From contig CAMJPL010000021.1 of NCBI GenBank assembly GCA_946407735.1, positions 1-49,931 of the forward strand: 49,931 nucleotides of DNA, written 5' to 3'. A program made the position numbers and the translations under genes. The DNA is from an uncultured Clostridia bacterium (GTDB lineage Bacteria > Bacillota > Clostridia > Oscillospirales > CAG-272). Shown piece by piece: positions 31,078 through 39,303 of the stretch (position 1 is the first letter of the stretch; each line of letters starts with the position of its first letter). The notes under the pieces were generated by a model. It was given only the letters and a program-made list of their open reading frames with translations. It ran no database searches and had not been told where the DNA came from.

Positions 31078-32418
31078 ATGGAATTCAAGCCCGTAACATG
31101 CGAGACCATCGGTCAATTTTCGGAAGAATACAACGGCTGCAAGCTGAACCGCATAATGACCGACATCTTCTCAAGGAACGATTTCGGAACCTTCGGCTTT
31201 GACCCCAATGCCAACAAAGGCAAGAACTTCCGGTTCTCCTACGAGATACCGACGATGAAGTCCACCAACCAGAAGAGCTCCGGGCGCTGCTGGCTGTTCG
31301 CCGCGACGAACGTGCTCCGCGAGATCATCGGCAAGAAGCTGAACGTCGACTATTTCGAGCTTTCTCAGGCCTATCTCGCCTTCTGGGACAAATTCGAGCG
31401 CTGCAACTACTATCTGAACTGCATCGTCGACACCGCGAAGGACCCGATCGACGACCGCACCGTCCAGTACATAATCGGCAACACCTTCGGCGGCGACGGC
31501 GGACAGTGGGATATGTTCGCCAACATCGTGAAGAAGTACGGCATCGTCCCGAAGGACGCCATGCCCGAGACCTTCCAGACGAGCGCCACCGGCAGGCTCA
31601 ACGGCTATCTGACCGAATACATGCGCGTCTGCGCCTTCCGTCTCCGCAACATGATTGCCGGCGGGGCCTCCGAGACCGAGGTCGACGCCGCCATCAAGGA
31701 GATCCTCGGCCGCGTTTACAGCTTCCTCTGCCGTTGCTACACCGAGCCGCCGAAGAAATTCGATCTCGAGTACACCGACAAGGACAAGAAGTACCACATG
31801 GAGCGGGACTACACTCCCGAATCCTTCAAGGACAAATTCATCGGCGACTTCCTCGACAACTACATCTCGGTCATCCACGCCCCGACGGCCGACAAGCCGT
31901 TCGGCAAGTTCTACACCGTGAAATACCTCGGCAACATCGTCGGCGGTGACAAGATCCTTTACTACAACGTGCCGATGGATGAGTTCAAGGCCCTCGCCCT
32001 TCAGCAGCTGAAGGACGGCGAGGTCGTCTGGTTCGGCTCCGACTGCGGCAAGTTCCGCGACGCCGACAAGCGCCTCTGGGACGACAAGAGCTTCAACAAC
32101 GAGCTGTTCACCGGTCTCGACATCGACTACACCAAGTCCGAATCTCTCGATTACCGCATCAGCGCGATGAACCACGCCATGGTGCTCACCGGCTTCAACA
32201 TCGACGAGCGCTCCGGCAAGCCCGACCGCTGGAAGATCGAGAACAGCTGGGGACCCGAGGGCGTGAACGAGGGCTATTACTTCTGCACCGACACATGGTT
32301 CGAGCGCTTCGTGTATCAGCTTGTCATCAACAAGAAGTATCTCAAGGGCAAGCTCGACAACATCGGCGAAGTGACCGAGCTCGCTCCGTGGGACCCGATG
32401 GGAACTCTGGCGGACTGA
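31078..32418 (+). CDS. pepC: Aminopeptidase C (bleomycin hydrolase family, C1B)
   Basis: PepC is a cytoplasmic, hexameric papain-type aminopeptidase that trims peptides after uptake. The 446-residue length matches the family. The catalytic residues are all present: the Gln in TNQKSSGRCWLF, Cys71 in the same block, His366 in ISAMNHAMVLTGF, and Asn389 in KIENSWGPEG. The C-terminal residues (GTLAD), which in family members reach into the active site and impose aminopeptidase action, are short here. AAAGGA lies 8 bases before the ATG. It has its own promoter and a strong terminator, so it is monocistronic. It could process peptides released by the subtilases at 41995 and 45342, which is inference. 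Confidence 0.95.
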   Translation: MEFKPVTCETIGQFSEEYNGCKLNRIMTDIFSRNDFGTFGFDPNANKGKNFRFSYEIPTMKSTNQKSSGRCWLFAATNVLREIIGKKLNVDYFELSQAYLAFWDKFERCNYYLNCIVDTAKDPIDDRTVQYIIGNTFGGDGGQWDMFANIVKKYGIVPKDAMPETFQTSATGRLNGYLTEYMRVCAFRLRNMIAGGASETEVDAAIKEILGRVYSFLCRCYTEPPKKFDLEYTDKDKKYHMERDYTPESFKDKFIGDFLDNYISVIHAPTADKPFGKFYTVKYLGNIVGGDKILYYNVPMDEFKALALQQLKDGEVVWFGSDCGKFRDADKRLWDDKSFNNELFTGLDIDYTKSESLDYRISAMNHAMVLTGFNIDERSGKPDRWKIENSWGPEGVNEGYYFCTDTWFERFVYQLVINKKYLKGKLDNIGEVTELAPWDPMGTLAD

Positions 32419-32473
32419 TAATGTTGATTTGATCTTAAGTCAGTGTGAGTCATAGCTAAACACATATACAAAG

Positions 32474-32512
32474 CATCGGCGGAACGCTTGTTCCGCCGAT
32501 GTTTTTGCCTTT
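32474..32512 (+). terminator. Intrinsic terminator after pepC
   Basis: CATCGGCGGAAC, loop GCTT and GTTCCGCCGATG form a perfect 12-bp stem (32474-32501) followed by TTTTTGCCTTTT. It is a textbook terminator between convergent genes. Confidence 0.95.
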
Positions 32513-32533
32513 TATCCTCCGTCCGCTTTGCCG

Positions 32534-34573
32534 TCACATGACGGGGGTGTCGGTCATATGAAATTCCAGCCTTCCTCCCGATAGAAGCTCCTTCGCAGAT
32601 ATCCTGTAATCCGATACCGGACTGCCGTTGAAGGAAACGGAGCTTACATAGATATCGCCGCCGCTCACCTTATCGACCGATATATCGAGCCGTCGGCAGT
32701 TGTACAGCTTTACAGACGCCTCTTTCACGAACGGCGAACCGATGAGGAACAGATCCTGTCCCGCGACCGGGAACAGCCCGAGAGCCATGAAAACGTAATA
32801 CGACGACAGCGCGCCGGAGTCGTTGTTTCCCGGTATGCCGCCCCTCCCGTCGGTGAACATGTATCTCATCCCGGCGCGTATGACCTCGCAGACGCGGTCG
32901 TGACGTCCGGCGTATATGTACGAGAACGGAGCTTCGGTGTCGGACTCGTTGTTGAAGCCCTCGAACCTGCCGAGCTTCATGCCCTCGGCGACGACAGCTC
33001 CGTTATGCGGGTCTGTCGGAAGGACCACGTCGGGAGCGCCGTAGCCGAAGAAATCGTCGAGAAGCTTTACGAATCTCTCCTTTCCTCCGGCGAGGGCGAT
33101 CCTCGAGTCCATGTCGGCCATCTGTCTGAACGAGTAATTATAAAGCGTCCCCTCATAATACTCCGAATCGCCGCGGAGAAGGCCGGTCTCGTCGGAAAAC
33201 ACGCTTCTCCAAAGCGCTGCGTACGGTCTGAGCAGTTTCTCCGTTTCGGTGTCTCCGGTTTCCGACGCTATATCGGCGGCGAGAGCGCAGGCCTCGGCCA
33301 TATCGAGAAGGAATGTATGCGAGACGCATCTGCCGTTTTCGGTGAAATCGCGCTTCCCTTCGTCGAACAGGTCGCGCCTGAAATCGTCGAGCAGTCTCTT
33401 CGGGTCGATATCATAGCCGTATCTGTACGCCGTGAACAGGCAGTAGAAACCGAGCATCCTCGCCTGGATAGATTTCATGGCGTAATTGCGCGAAAGGCCG
33501 AGCTCAACGGGCATGACGCTGGTCGCCTCGCATACCCTCAGAAGCGTCTCATTCACCTTCGAGCCTATATCGCCGCTGAGCATGTATATCAGCGGCATCG
33601 CCGTCTTGTACATGTCCCACAGCGTCGCGAAATCGGCGGTGAACGGTCCGCCGTCATAGATAAAGCTCTCGCCCGACCAGTCGGCAGGCTTGACAAGCGA
33701 ATGATAGAGATTCGAGTAAAATATGCCGCGGAGCCTTTCGTCGTCGGTCTCTATCGCGATCTTTGAAAGCTCGGCCTCCCACAGCCGGCGCGCCTCGCTC
33801 CTCGCCTCATCGAAGTCCGCTTCGGCTCCGGCGTGTCTCATCGCCGAATCCATATCGCGCGGCGAGATGCCGACGCGGAGATTCACGACGCGTCCCGACG
33901 GGACAGAGACGCGCGCCTTCGCGCCGTCGATTTCGATATCGCTGTCGGCGCGGACGGCCATGTATATCCTGACGCCTTCGATGTCGCCCTCAGCCGTCAC
34001 CGTATCGCCGGAGACTTTTTTCACTGTGAGATCCCCGGCATATACCCTTCTGAGTCCGGGGCAGCACAGTCCGGTGCCCTCGAAATCTATATCCACCCTG
34101 CCGCCGTCATGACCGAAGGTGTAGCGGTGGAGCGCCGTCCTGCCCGAGACGGTGAGCTCGCATTTTATGTCTTCGAGGCAGACGGTATAATACCCCGGCT
34201 CCGCCGCCTCGCGCGACATCGGGCGGCGCTCGGGAGAATCATCGTAGCGCGGGGTCGTCACGGCGTAGTTGTAGTAGAATCCTATCGCGCCGGTGCCGCT
34301 CTGATGAAGGTGGGCGAAGCCGAGCAGCTCCTTCCCGCCCTCGAAATGATCGGGCCTCGCGAAGCTGTTCGGCTGATGATCGCCGTATCCTGAGGGATAT
34401 CCTCCCGAATACGGGCCGACCGACATGGCGGAAAACGGCAGGCAGGCCGCCGGACTGGTGTTCCCGCAGCACGCCTTGATGAAATACCACTTCGCGGCGA
34501 GACCCTCCGGCTTCGGAAGGTCTATCTCGCCGCATCCGTGGAACACGTTTACATAACCGCAGCAATCCTTCAC
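32534..34573 (-). CDS. Glycoside hydrolase family 92 alpha-mannosidase-like enzyme, cytoplasmic
   Basis: This 679-residue protein has the GH92 layout. An N-terminal beta-sandwich (YVNVFHGCGEIDL, SVGPYSGGYPSGYGDHQPN, GFAHLHQSGTG) is followed by an (alpha/alpha)6 barrel (FATLWDMYKTAMPLIYML, GFNNESDTEAPFSYIYAG, GIPGNNDSGALSSYYVF, ALGLFPVAGQDLFLIGSPF). GH92 enzymes are calcium-dependent exo-alpha-mannosidases. The usual GN(D/E)DxG motif reads GNNDSG here, with Asn in place of one acidic residue. It has no signal peptide, unlike most Bacteroidetes homologues, so it would act on imported sugar. The start is GTG, supported by AAAGGCGG 6 bases upstream. It is the last gene of the long minus-strand run and lies 22 bases after a solute-binding protein gene. 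Confidence 0.9.
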   Translation of the reverse strand: MKDCCGYVNVFHGCGEIDLPKPEGLAAKWYFIKACCGNTSPAACLPFSAMSVGPYSGGYPSGYGDHQPNSFARPDHFEGGKELLGFAHLHQSGTGAIGFYYNYAVTTPRYDDSPERRPMSREAAEPGYYTVCLEDIKCELTVSGRTALHRYTFGHDGGRVDIDFEGTGLCCPGLRRVYAGDLTVKKVSGDTVTAEGDIEGVRIYMAVRADSDIEIDGAKARVSVPSGRVVNLRVGISPRDMDSAMRHAGAEADFDEARSEARRLWEAELSKIAIETDDERLRGIFYSNLYHSLVKPADWSGESFIYDGGPFTADFATLWDMYKTAMPLIYMLSGDIGSKVNETLLRVCEATSVMPVELGLSRNYAMKSIQARMLGFYCLFTAYRYGYDIDPKRLLDDFRRDLFDEGKRDFTENGRCVSHTFLLDMAEACALAADIASETGDTETEKLLRPYAALWRSVFSDETGLLRGDSEYYEGTLYNYSFRQMADMDSRIALAGGKERFVKLLDDFFGYGAPDVVLPTDPHNGAVVAEGMKLGRFEGFNNESDTEAPFSYIYAGRHDRVCEVIRAGMRYMFTDGRGGIPGNNDSGALSSYYVFMALGLFPVAGQDLFLIGSPFVKEASVKLYNCRRLDISVDKVSGGDIYVSSVSFNGSPVSDYRISAKELLSGGRLEFHMTDTPVM

Positions 34574-34595
34574 TTCAGACCGCCTTTCAATCCGC

Positions 34596-36113
34596 TTACT
34601 TCGACGGCCATTCCATGTCGGCGAGCTCCTGATAGGCCGCTATGACCTTGTCGAAGCTCTTTATCATCTTCGGCGCGTTCTTCTCGAGAGAGGAAGCTAT
34701 CGAGCCGTCGGACTTTTTCAGCCAGTTGTATATCGCCCATGTGTACGAGTCGGTGCCTGTCATCGTGTAGCCGATGTCCCAGACCCTTCCCTTCGCGATA
34801 TAATCCATCATCTCGACGCTTTCCTCGTCGCGGCTGTACTTCGTCTCGGTGACGGAGGTGATGTAGGCGGGGATGAGATCGTTGTAGCTGGCGCAGCTCA
34901 TCGCCTCGACAACGAGTCCGACGTTCGATATAACGTCGGCGGGGGCGTCCATCGGTATCGCGACGGCGCCGCTGCGCGCGTCGGTATAGGTGTGATACAT
35001 ATCCTGAGCCTCGTCGTACTTCGGGTAGGGTATCACGCCGTAGTCGATCGTGAGCTCGCGGAATTTCTCGAGATCGGCGAGCCACATCGCCTCGAAGAGC
35101 AGACGGTTCTCATCCCATTTGATCTCGCTTTCAAGGTCCCAGCCTATCTGGAAAGCCTGATTCGAGACATAGAGAAGGTTGTAAAGCCACTCGCAGAGGT
35201 TGATGAATTTCTCGTTGTTGTAGCCGAGCTCGACCGTGCCGTCGTCCTTTAGGCGGACGCTCATATCGCCTATGGCGTAGCCCCAGGTGATGGCGTGATA
35301 GCCGTAGTTGGTGGCTATGCCGTACTGGTCGTTTACGTCGAACTTGCCGTCGCCGTTTATATCCTCGGTGACGGTCTCGGTCATGCCGCTGAACTTGTCG
35401 ATGGTCCATGTGCCGCCTCTTATGAGGGAATAGATGTCCTCAAGCTGATAATTCGCGGCCATGACCTTATTGAATATGAGGATATTCGAATACTGATACG
35501 AGCTGAGAAGGTAATCGGACGAGACGAATGGCAGATAGCCGTGATAGGTGTAAAGATCGTTGATATTCGTGTGCCACCACGGCTGATCGAAGTTCAGGTG
35601 CGGCACCGAGTTCATATTGTACAGCACCTGATCCTTAACACAGGCGCCGCTGGTCGAGAACGGCAGGATAAAGATCATGTCGTAGTCCCTCGAGCCGGCC
35701 ATGACGCTGTTTTTCAGCTTCACATAGCAGTCGTTCCAGCCGTCGGCGGGATAGACGGTGTACTTGAAGTTGAAGCGATCCTCGAGAGAATGGTTCCTCT
35801 CGTAGATGATGTCGTTGATGATCTCGCCGTTCATCTCGGCGGCGTAGATCGTCCTCTCGTCGCTGAGCCCGTCGTGATGGGCGATGACGCGCATCTCCCA
35901 GCCCTTGAGATCGGTGTCAGGCAGCCCGTCGACGGCTTTTTCAGGCTCTGTCTCGGCGGCCTCCGCGGCGTCGCCTCCCGGCTGCGCCGCCGCCGTATCG
36001 GCCGGTTTCCCCGCTCCGGCGTCAGACGCGGTCTCGCCGCACGCGGCGGCGAGGAATGAGAAGGCAAGCAGCGCCGAAAGCATCAGCGCCTTCAAAGAAG
36101 CATGGTGACTCAT
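34596..36113 (-). CDS. Extracellular solute-binding lipoprotein
   Basis: This 505-residue lipoprotein has lipobox Cys25 in FLAAACGE, followed by an Ala/Glu-rich linker to about residue 60. The solute-binding fold shows ERNHSLEDRFNFKYTVYP, SRDYDMIFILPFSTSG, GGTWTIDKFSG and YGVIPYPKYDEAQ. An EF-hand-like calcium loop, DINGDGKFDVND, begins at Asp251, at the same place as in the proteins at 12495 and 37770. AAGGAGG lies 8 bases before the ATG. It sits between a tyrosine-phosphatase-like gene (13-base gap) and the GH92 gene (22-base gap), so a mannose-containing glycan is a reasonable ligand guess. No permease genes are nearby. Confidence 0.9.
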   Translation of the reverse strand: MSHHASLKALMLSALLAFSFLAAACGETASDAGAGKPADTAAAQPGGDAAEAAETEPEKAVDGLPDTDLKGWEMRVIAHHDGLSDERTIYAAEMNGEIINDIIYERNHSLEDRFNFKYTVYPADGWNDCYVKLKNSVMAGSRDYDMIFILPFSTSGACVKDQVLYNMNSVPHLNFDQPWWHTNINDLYTYHGYLPFVSSDYLLSSYQYSNILIFNKVMAANYQLEDIYSLIRGGTWTIDKFSGMTETVTEDINGDGKFDVNDQYGIATNYGYHAITWGYAIGDMSVRLKDDGTVELGYNNEKFINLCEWLYNLLYVSNQAFQIGWDLESEIKWDENRLLFEAMWLADLEKFRELTIDYGVIPYPKYDEAQDMYHTYTDARSGAVAIPMDAPADVISNVGLVVEAMSCASYNDLIPAYITSVTETKYSRDEESVEMMDYIAKGRVWDIGYTMTGTDSYTWAIYNWLKKSDGSIASSLEKNAPKMIKSFDKVIAAYQELADMEWPSK

Positions 36114-36126
36114 ATGATGATCCTCC

Positions 36127-37107
36127 TTAAACGGTCAGTATATTTCTCAGATGATCTGTCTCGCTGACGGCAAGGCCGCAGTCGAGCATGAATTTTTCGC
36201 ATGCCTCCCCCGGCGTATCGCCGTATTTCATGAGACCGGCCTTGAAAGCTTTGAAGTAATCGCTGTTTCTGGATCGGTCACCCCAGTTTGCGAAGGATGA
36301 TATCTCGTAGTCGAGGCAAAGATCGCCGTCTTGCACGCCGAGCATACCGTTCAGGATGTACACCCATGTCCCGGTGCGGTCTATGCCTCCCCAGCAGTGA
36401 ATGAAAAGCGGATAATTGCCATCGTCGAGCAGCAGGCGGTAGGTCTCAAGATACCTGTCCTTCTGCTCGCATGTAAATATGTCATCGTAGGCGGCGAGCT
36501 TGATATTATGGTATCTTATCCCGCTGCCCTTCATCGTCTCCGTCGCCGTGTCGCCGAAGCCGCGGACGTCTATCTCGCATTTCACGCCGAGATCTTTGAG
36601 CTGTTTTCTGCCCCTGTCTGTGATGACGAGATGGGTGTCGAGCTCGGACGTCCTGTATATCATCCCCTGTCTGACCCTTCGGCCGCCGTCTGTCTTCCAG
36701 CCGCCGATATCGCGGCAGTTGTTGCAGCCGTCGATGTATATCCATCTCGGCGGCTGATCCGATACCGAGAAGCGGACGGCGTCAGAGCTCTCCCCGTCCG
36801 TCTCAATGACGGCGGTGTAATCGTATCCGACCATGAGATCGTATATCTCTGCCCTGCCGCCGACGGCTGGGACGTATTCCGGCTGTGCGCCCGCTTCGCA
36901 CCGCGTGAGGACGAGCCTTCCGTTTATTTCCGGCTCGTACCGGACGATCGCGGGAGACGGTACCGTGCGGTCTATCCCCTGCGATTTGAGATCGCTCCAG
37001 TTTATCCTTCCGGCGGCCTCGATCTCCGGCTTTTCAATGAAATCGAGCATCTCACGGCTGAGCGGAGCAAGCGTTTCCCCCTGTGCGGGGGAGAGAATCC
37101 TTATCAT
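36127..37107 (-). CDS. Tyrosine/dual-specificity phosphatase-like protein with an N-terminal beta domain
   Basis: This 326-residue cytoplasmic protein has the CX5R signature IHCWGGIDRTG, with Cys238 and Arg244, in a DSP3/Tyr_phosphatase-like domain spanning about 125-326. A family-typical NCRDIGGW and GMIYRTSEL precede it. The candidate general acid would lie in the Asp-containing loop before it (AAYDDIFT). Residues about 1-120 look like a beta-sandwich or fibronectin-type region (VRYEPEINGRLVLTRCEA, YTAVIETDGE). Family members dephosphorylate proteins, phosphoinositides or sugar phosphates. Its position inside a sugar-binding and glycosidase cluster makes a non-protein substrate plausible. 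AGGTGG is only 3 bases before the ATG, a poor spacing. Gaps to neighbours are 21 and 13 bases. Confidence 0.85.
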   Translation of the reverse strand: MIRILSPAQGETLAPLSREMLDFIEKPEIEAAGRINWSDLKSQGIDRTVPSPAIVRYEPEINGRLVLTRCEAGAQPEYVPAVGGRAEIYDLMVGYDYTAVIETDGESSDAVRFSVSDQPPRWIYIDGCNNCRDIGGWKTDGGRRVRQGMIYRTSELDTHLVITDRGRKQLKDLGVKCEIDVRGFGDTATETMKGSGIRYHNIKLAAYDDIFTCEQKDRYLETYRLLLDDGNYPLFIHCWGGIDRTGTWVYILNGMLGVQDGDLCLDYEISSFANWGDRSRNSDYFKAFKAGLMKYGDTPGEACEKFMLDCGLAVSETDHLRNILTV

Positions 37108-37128
37108 AATCCACCTGTCATTTTACTG

Positions 37129-37716
37129 TCATATGAGACTTATCCCAAGCCCCTCGAGAAGGATCCTCAGACCGACGAGAAACAGCACGATACCTCCCGC
37201 GAGCTCGGCCTTCGACTTGTATCTCGCCCCGAACCTGAACCCGATGAGCACTCCGGCGAGGCAGATCGCGAAGGTGACGGCGCCTATCGTCAGCGCCGAC
37301 AGGATTATGTTCACCCTGAGGAAGGCAAGCGAGATCCCGACCGCGAGAGCGTCTATCGACGTCGCGACGGCGAGGACGACAAGCTCCTTTATATCGAGCT
37401 TCGCGTCGCCCCTCTCGGCTGTTTCCTCATCGTTCCGGAGCAGGTCACGTATGGCCTCTATCGCCATCTTCGCGCCTATCACGGCGAGCAGTATGAACGC
37501 CGCCCAGTGATCGTATCTGTCGATCACCGACGAGAAGCCGGAGCCGAGCAGCCATCCGATCACCGGCATCACCGCCTGCGCGAGGCCGAAGGCGCCGCCG
37601 ATTATCAGCGCCTGCCTCCAGTTGATCCTCCGCATGGCGAGACCCTTGCAGACCGAGACGGCGAACGCGTCCATCGAAAGCCCGATCCCGATAAGAATGA
37701 TTTCAATTATACTCAT
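37129..37716 (-). CDS. mntP: Manganese efflux pump
   Basis: MntP exports Mn2+ across the cytoplasmic membrane. The 195-residue length and six helices fit. Both repeats carry the conserved acidic helix motifs, GLSMDAFAVSVCKGL near the N-terminus and AVATSIDALAVGISL in the second half. It ends GLRILLEGLG. The ribosome site is weak (CCGGAA at poor spacing). It lies 53 bases after a solute-binding protein gene and 21 bases before the phosphatase-like gene, an odd position for an ion pump. No yybP-ykoY manganese riboswitch precedes it, and the short gap leaves no room for one. Confidence 0.93.
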   Translation of the reverse strand: MSIIEIILIGIGLSMDAFAVSVCKGLAMRRINWRQALIIGGAFGLAQAVMPVIGWLLGSGFSSVIDRYDHWAAFILLAVIGAKMAIEAIRDLLRNDEETAERGDAKLDIKELVVLAVATSIDALAVGISLAFLRVNIILSALTIGAVTFAICLAGVLIGFRFGARYKSKAELAGGIVLFLVGLRILLEGLGISLI

Positions 37717-37732
37717 ATAAATACGTTCATTC

Positions 37733-37768
37733 CGGCTGTCTTAAGAAAACGGGACAGCCGCTGTTTTT
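37733..37768 (+). terminator. Hairpin with a T-run on the plus strand
   Basis: CGGCTGTC (37733-37740) pairs with GACAGCCG (37753-37760), and on the plus strand CTGTTTTTTT follows. All nearby genes are on the minus strand, where the hairpin lies between the solute-binding protein stop and mntP and has no T-run after it. It may stop antisense transcripts or shape the minus-strand mRNA. Confidence 0.5.
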
Positions 37769-37769
37769 T

Positions 37770-39278
37770 TCAGCCGAGGTCGGCGTATTTTGCCACGACC
37801 TTGTCTATCGCCTTGGCGACCTTGGATTCGCTCTTGGCCGTCATCGACGCGATGTCGTTCTTCTTGCCGGAGCCCATATTCTGATACTGATTCGCGAAAT
37901 CTCCGAACGAATAGATGCATCCGAGATCATATACCCTGTTCGCCATGATCAGCTCGAGCATCTCCCCGGATTCAGTGTCTCTGGTGTATTTCGTGGTCAT
38001 ATTGATCTCATAGTACGCCGGCTGGACGAGGTTCTTCGATTCAGCCGCGAGGGCTTCGAGTATCAGGCCGTCACGCTCCATGTCCGATACCGTGATCGGG
38101 ATGGACATGAGCCCGGTCGTATGCTGCGAGACGGTGGAGTAATAGTCGCTCTGGGTCTCGTCATATTTGGTTATCGGAAGCACTCCGAAATCGGTGTCCG
38201 AGCTTCTCATGAATTCTATATCGTCGAGCCTGAGCAGGAAGAAGAGGCCCTGACCGTTCGCGAACATCTGCGTGTACATCGCGTCGGTGACGACCGAGGT
38301 GTCCCAGACGTGCTGGTTGAAGAAATTGTTCTCATCCGAGAACATGTCGAAGAGCTTCTGCGTAACGGTGAAGTTCTTCTCGCCGGGGAAGCTGAAATAC
38401 GGGATATCCTCGCTGTCCTTCGATATGAACCGCCCGCCCGAGCCGTGGAAGAAGAAGGTCATCGCGTCGTTTTTGGACAGGAAGCCGTATATGTCGTCGA
38501 GCCCCATTTTGCCGTCTCCGTCGATGTCCCTCGAGGCGTTCTGATAGAGGCTCATCATATAGTCCATCGTCCATTTGCCGTCGCGTACCGTCTGGTAAAG
38601 ATCGGGGAGGCTGTAATCGACCGCCATCTGCTTGTTGAAGGCGAGTCCGGCGGTGGCGTTCTTGTCGATGATGTTGATATCCGAAGCGACGAGGAAAAGC
38701 TTATGGTCGATGGAAAGCTGGTCGACCGAATTGTGATCCCACCACGGATTCTCAAAATCTATCGTCGGGATATTGAAGTAGTTCATGAATATCCCGCTCG
38801 AAAGGCTTGACGGGACCTCATAAAGCCTGATATAGACCGCGTCCCACGCGTCCTCTCCGGCGCTCACCGCCTTGTTCACCGCGGTCGCTATCTCGCCGAG
38901 CCCCATGAGCTCCGACGTGATATTTATGTTCAGCGCCTCGGAAACGTTCATATTGCGGGTATAGACCGCGTCGTTCAATGTCTCTCCGTTCATCTCCTCG
39001 GCGACGAGGTCCTTGTTGATCCTCTCCTGCCAGCTGTCATGATACCAGTGAAGGAAACGGAAGTTATATCCGCCGAAATCGGTCCCCTCGGGGATATCGG
39101 CGGCGTAAACGAGCTTGGTCTCTTCGGCTTCGGTCTCGGCGGCGGTAATTTCAGCCGAGGAGGCGGTCTGAGCCGGAGAACCGGGATTCTGTCCTCCCTC
39201 TTCGCCGCAGGCGGCAAGCGCGGAGCAGATCACGGCGGTAAGGGCTATCCATGTCAGAAGATGCTTTTTTGTGTTCAT
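37770..39278 (-). CDS. Extracellular solute-binding lipoprotein
   Basis: This 502-residue lipoprotein has lipobox Cys24 (ALAACGEEG) and a Thr/Ala/Glu-rich linker to about residue 55. The solute-binding fold is shown by YNFRFLHWYHDSWQERI, NMNVSEALNINITSEL, DAWDAVYIRLYEVPSSL, DGKWTMDYMMSLYQN and FGVLPITKYDETQSDYY. An EF-hand-like loop, DIDGDGKMGLDD, begins at Asp251, matching the other two orphan solute-binding proteins. AAAGGAA stands about 9 bases before the ATG. It lies 25 bases after the GH127 gene, which suggests an arabinose-containing ligand, although this is inference. No permease is adjacent. Confidence 0.9.
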   Translation of the reverse strand: MNTKKHLLTWIALTAVICSALAACGEEGGQNPGSPAQTASSAEITAAETEAEETKLVYAADIPEGTDFGGYNFRFLHWYHDSWQERINKDLVAEEMNGETLNDAVYTRNMNVSEALNINITSELMGLGEIATAVNKAVSAGEDAWDAVYIRLYEVPSSLSSGIFMNYFNIPTIDFENPWWDHNSVDQLSIDHKLFLVASDINIIDKNATAGLAFNKQMAVDYSLPDLYQTVRDGKWTMDYMMSLYQNASRDIDGDGKMGLDDIYGFLSKNDAMTFFFHGSGGRFISKDSEDIPYFSFPGEKNFTVTQKLFDMFSDENNFFNQHVWDTSVVTDAMYTQMFANGQGLFFLLRLDDIEFMRSSDTDFGVLPITKYDETQSDYYSTVSQHTTGLMSIPITVSDMERDGLILEALAAESKNLVQPAYYEINMTTKYTRDTESGEMLELIMANRVYDLGCIYSFGDFANQYQNMGSGKKNDIASMTAKSESKVAKAIDKVVAKYADLG

Positions 39279-39303
39279 GTTTTTTATTTCCTTTAGGATA
39301 AAT

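Noticed and set aside
37717..37769. yybP-ykoY manganese riboswitch before mntP
   Set aside because: The gap is only 53 bases and holds a simple hairpin without the conserved motifs.
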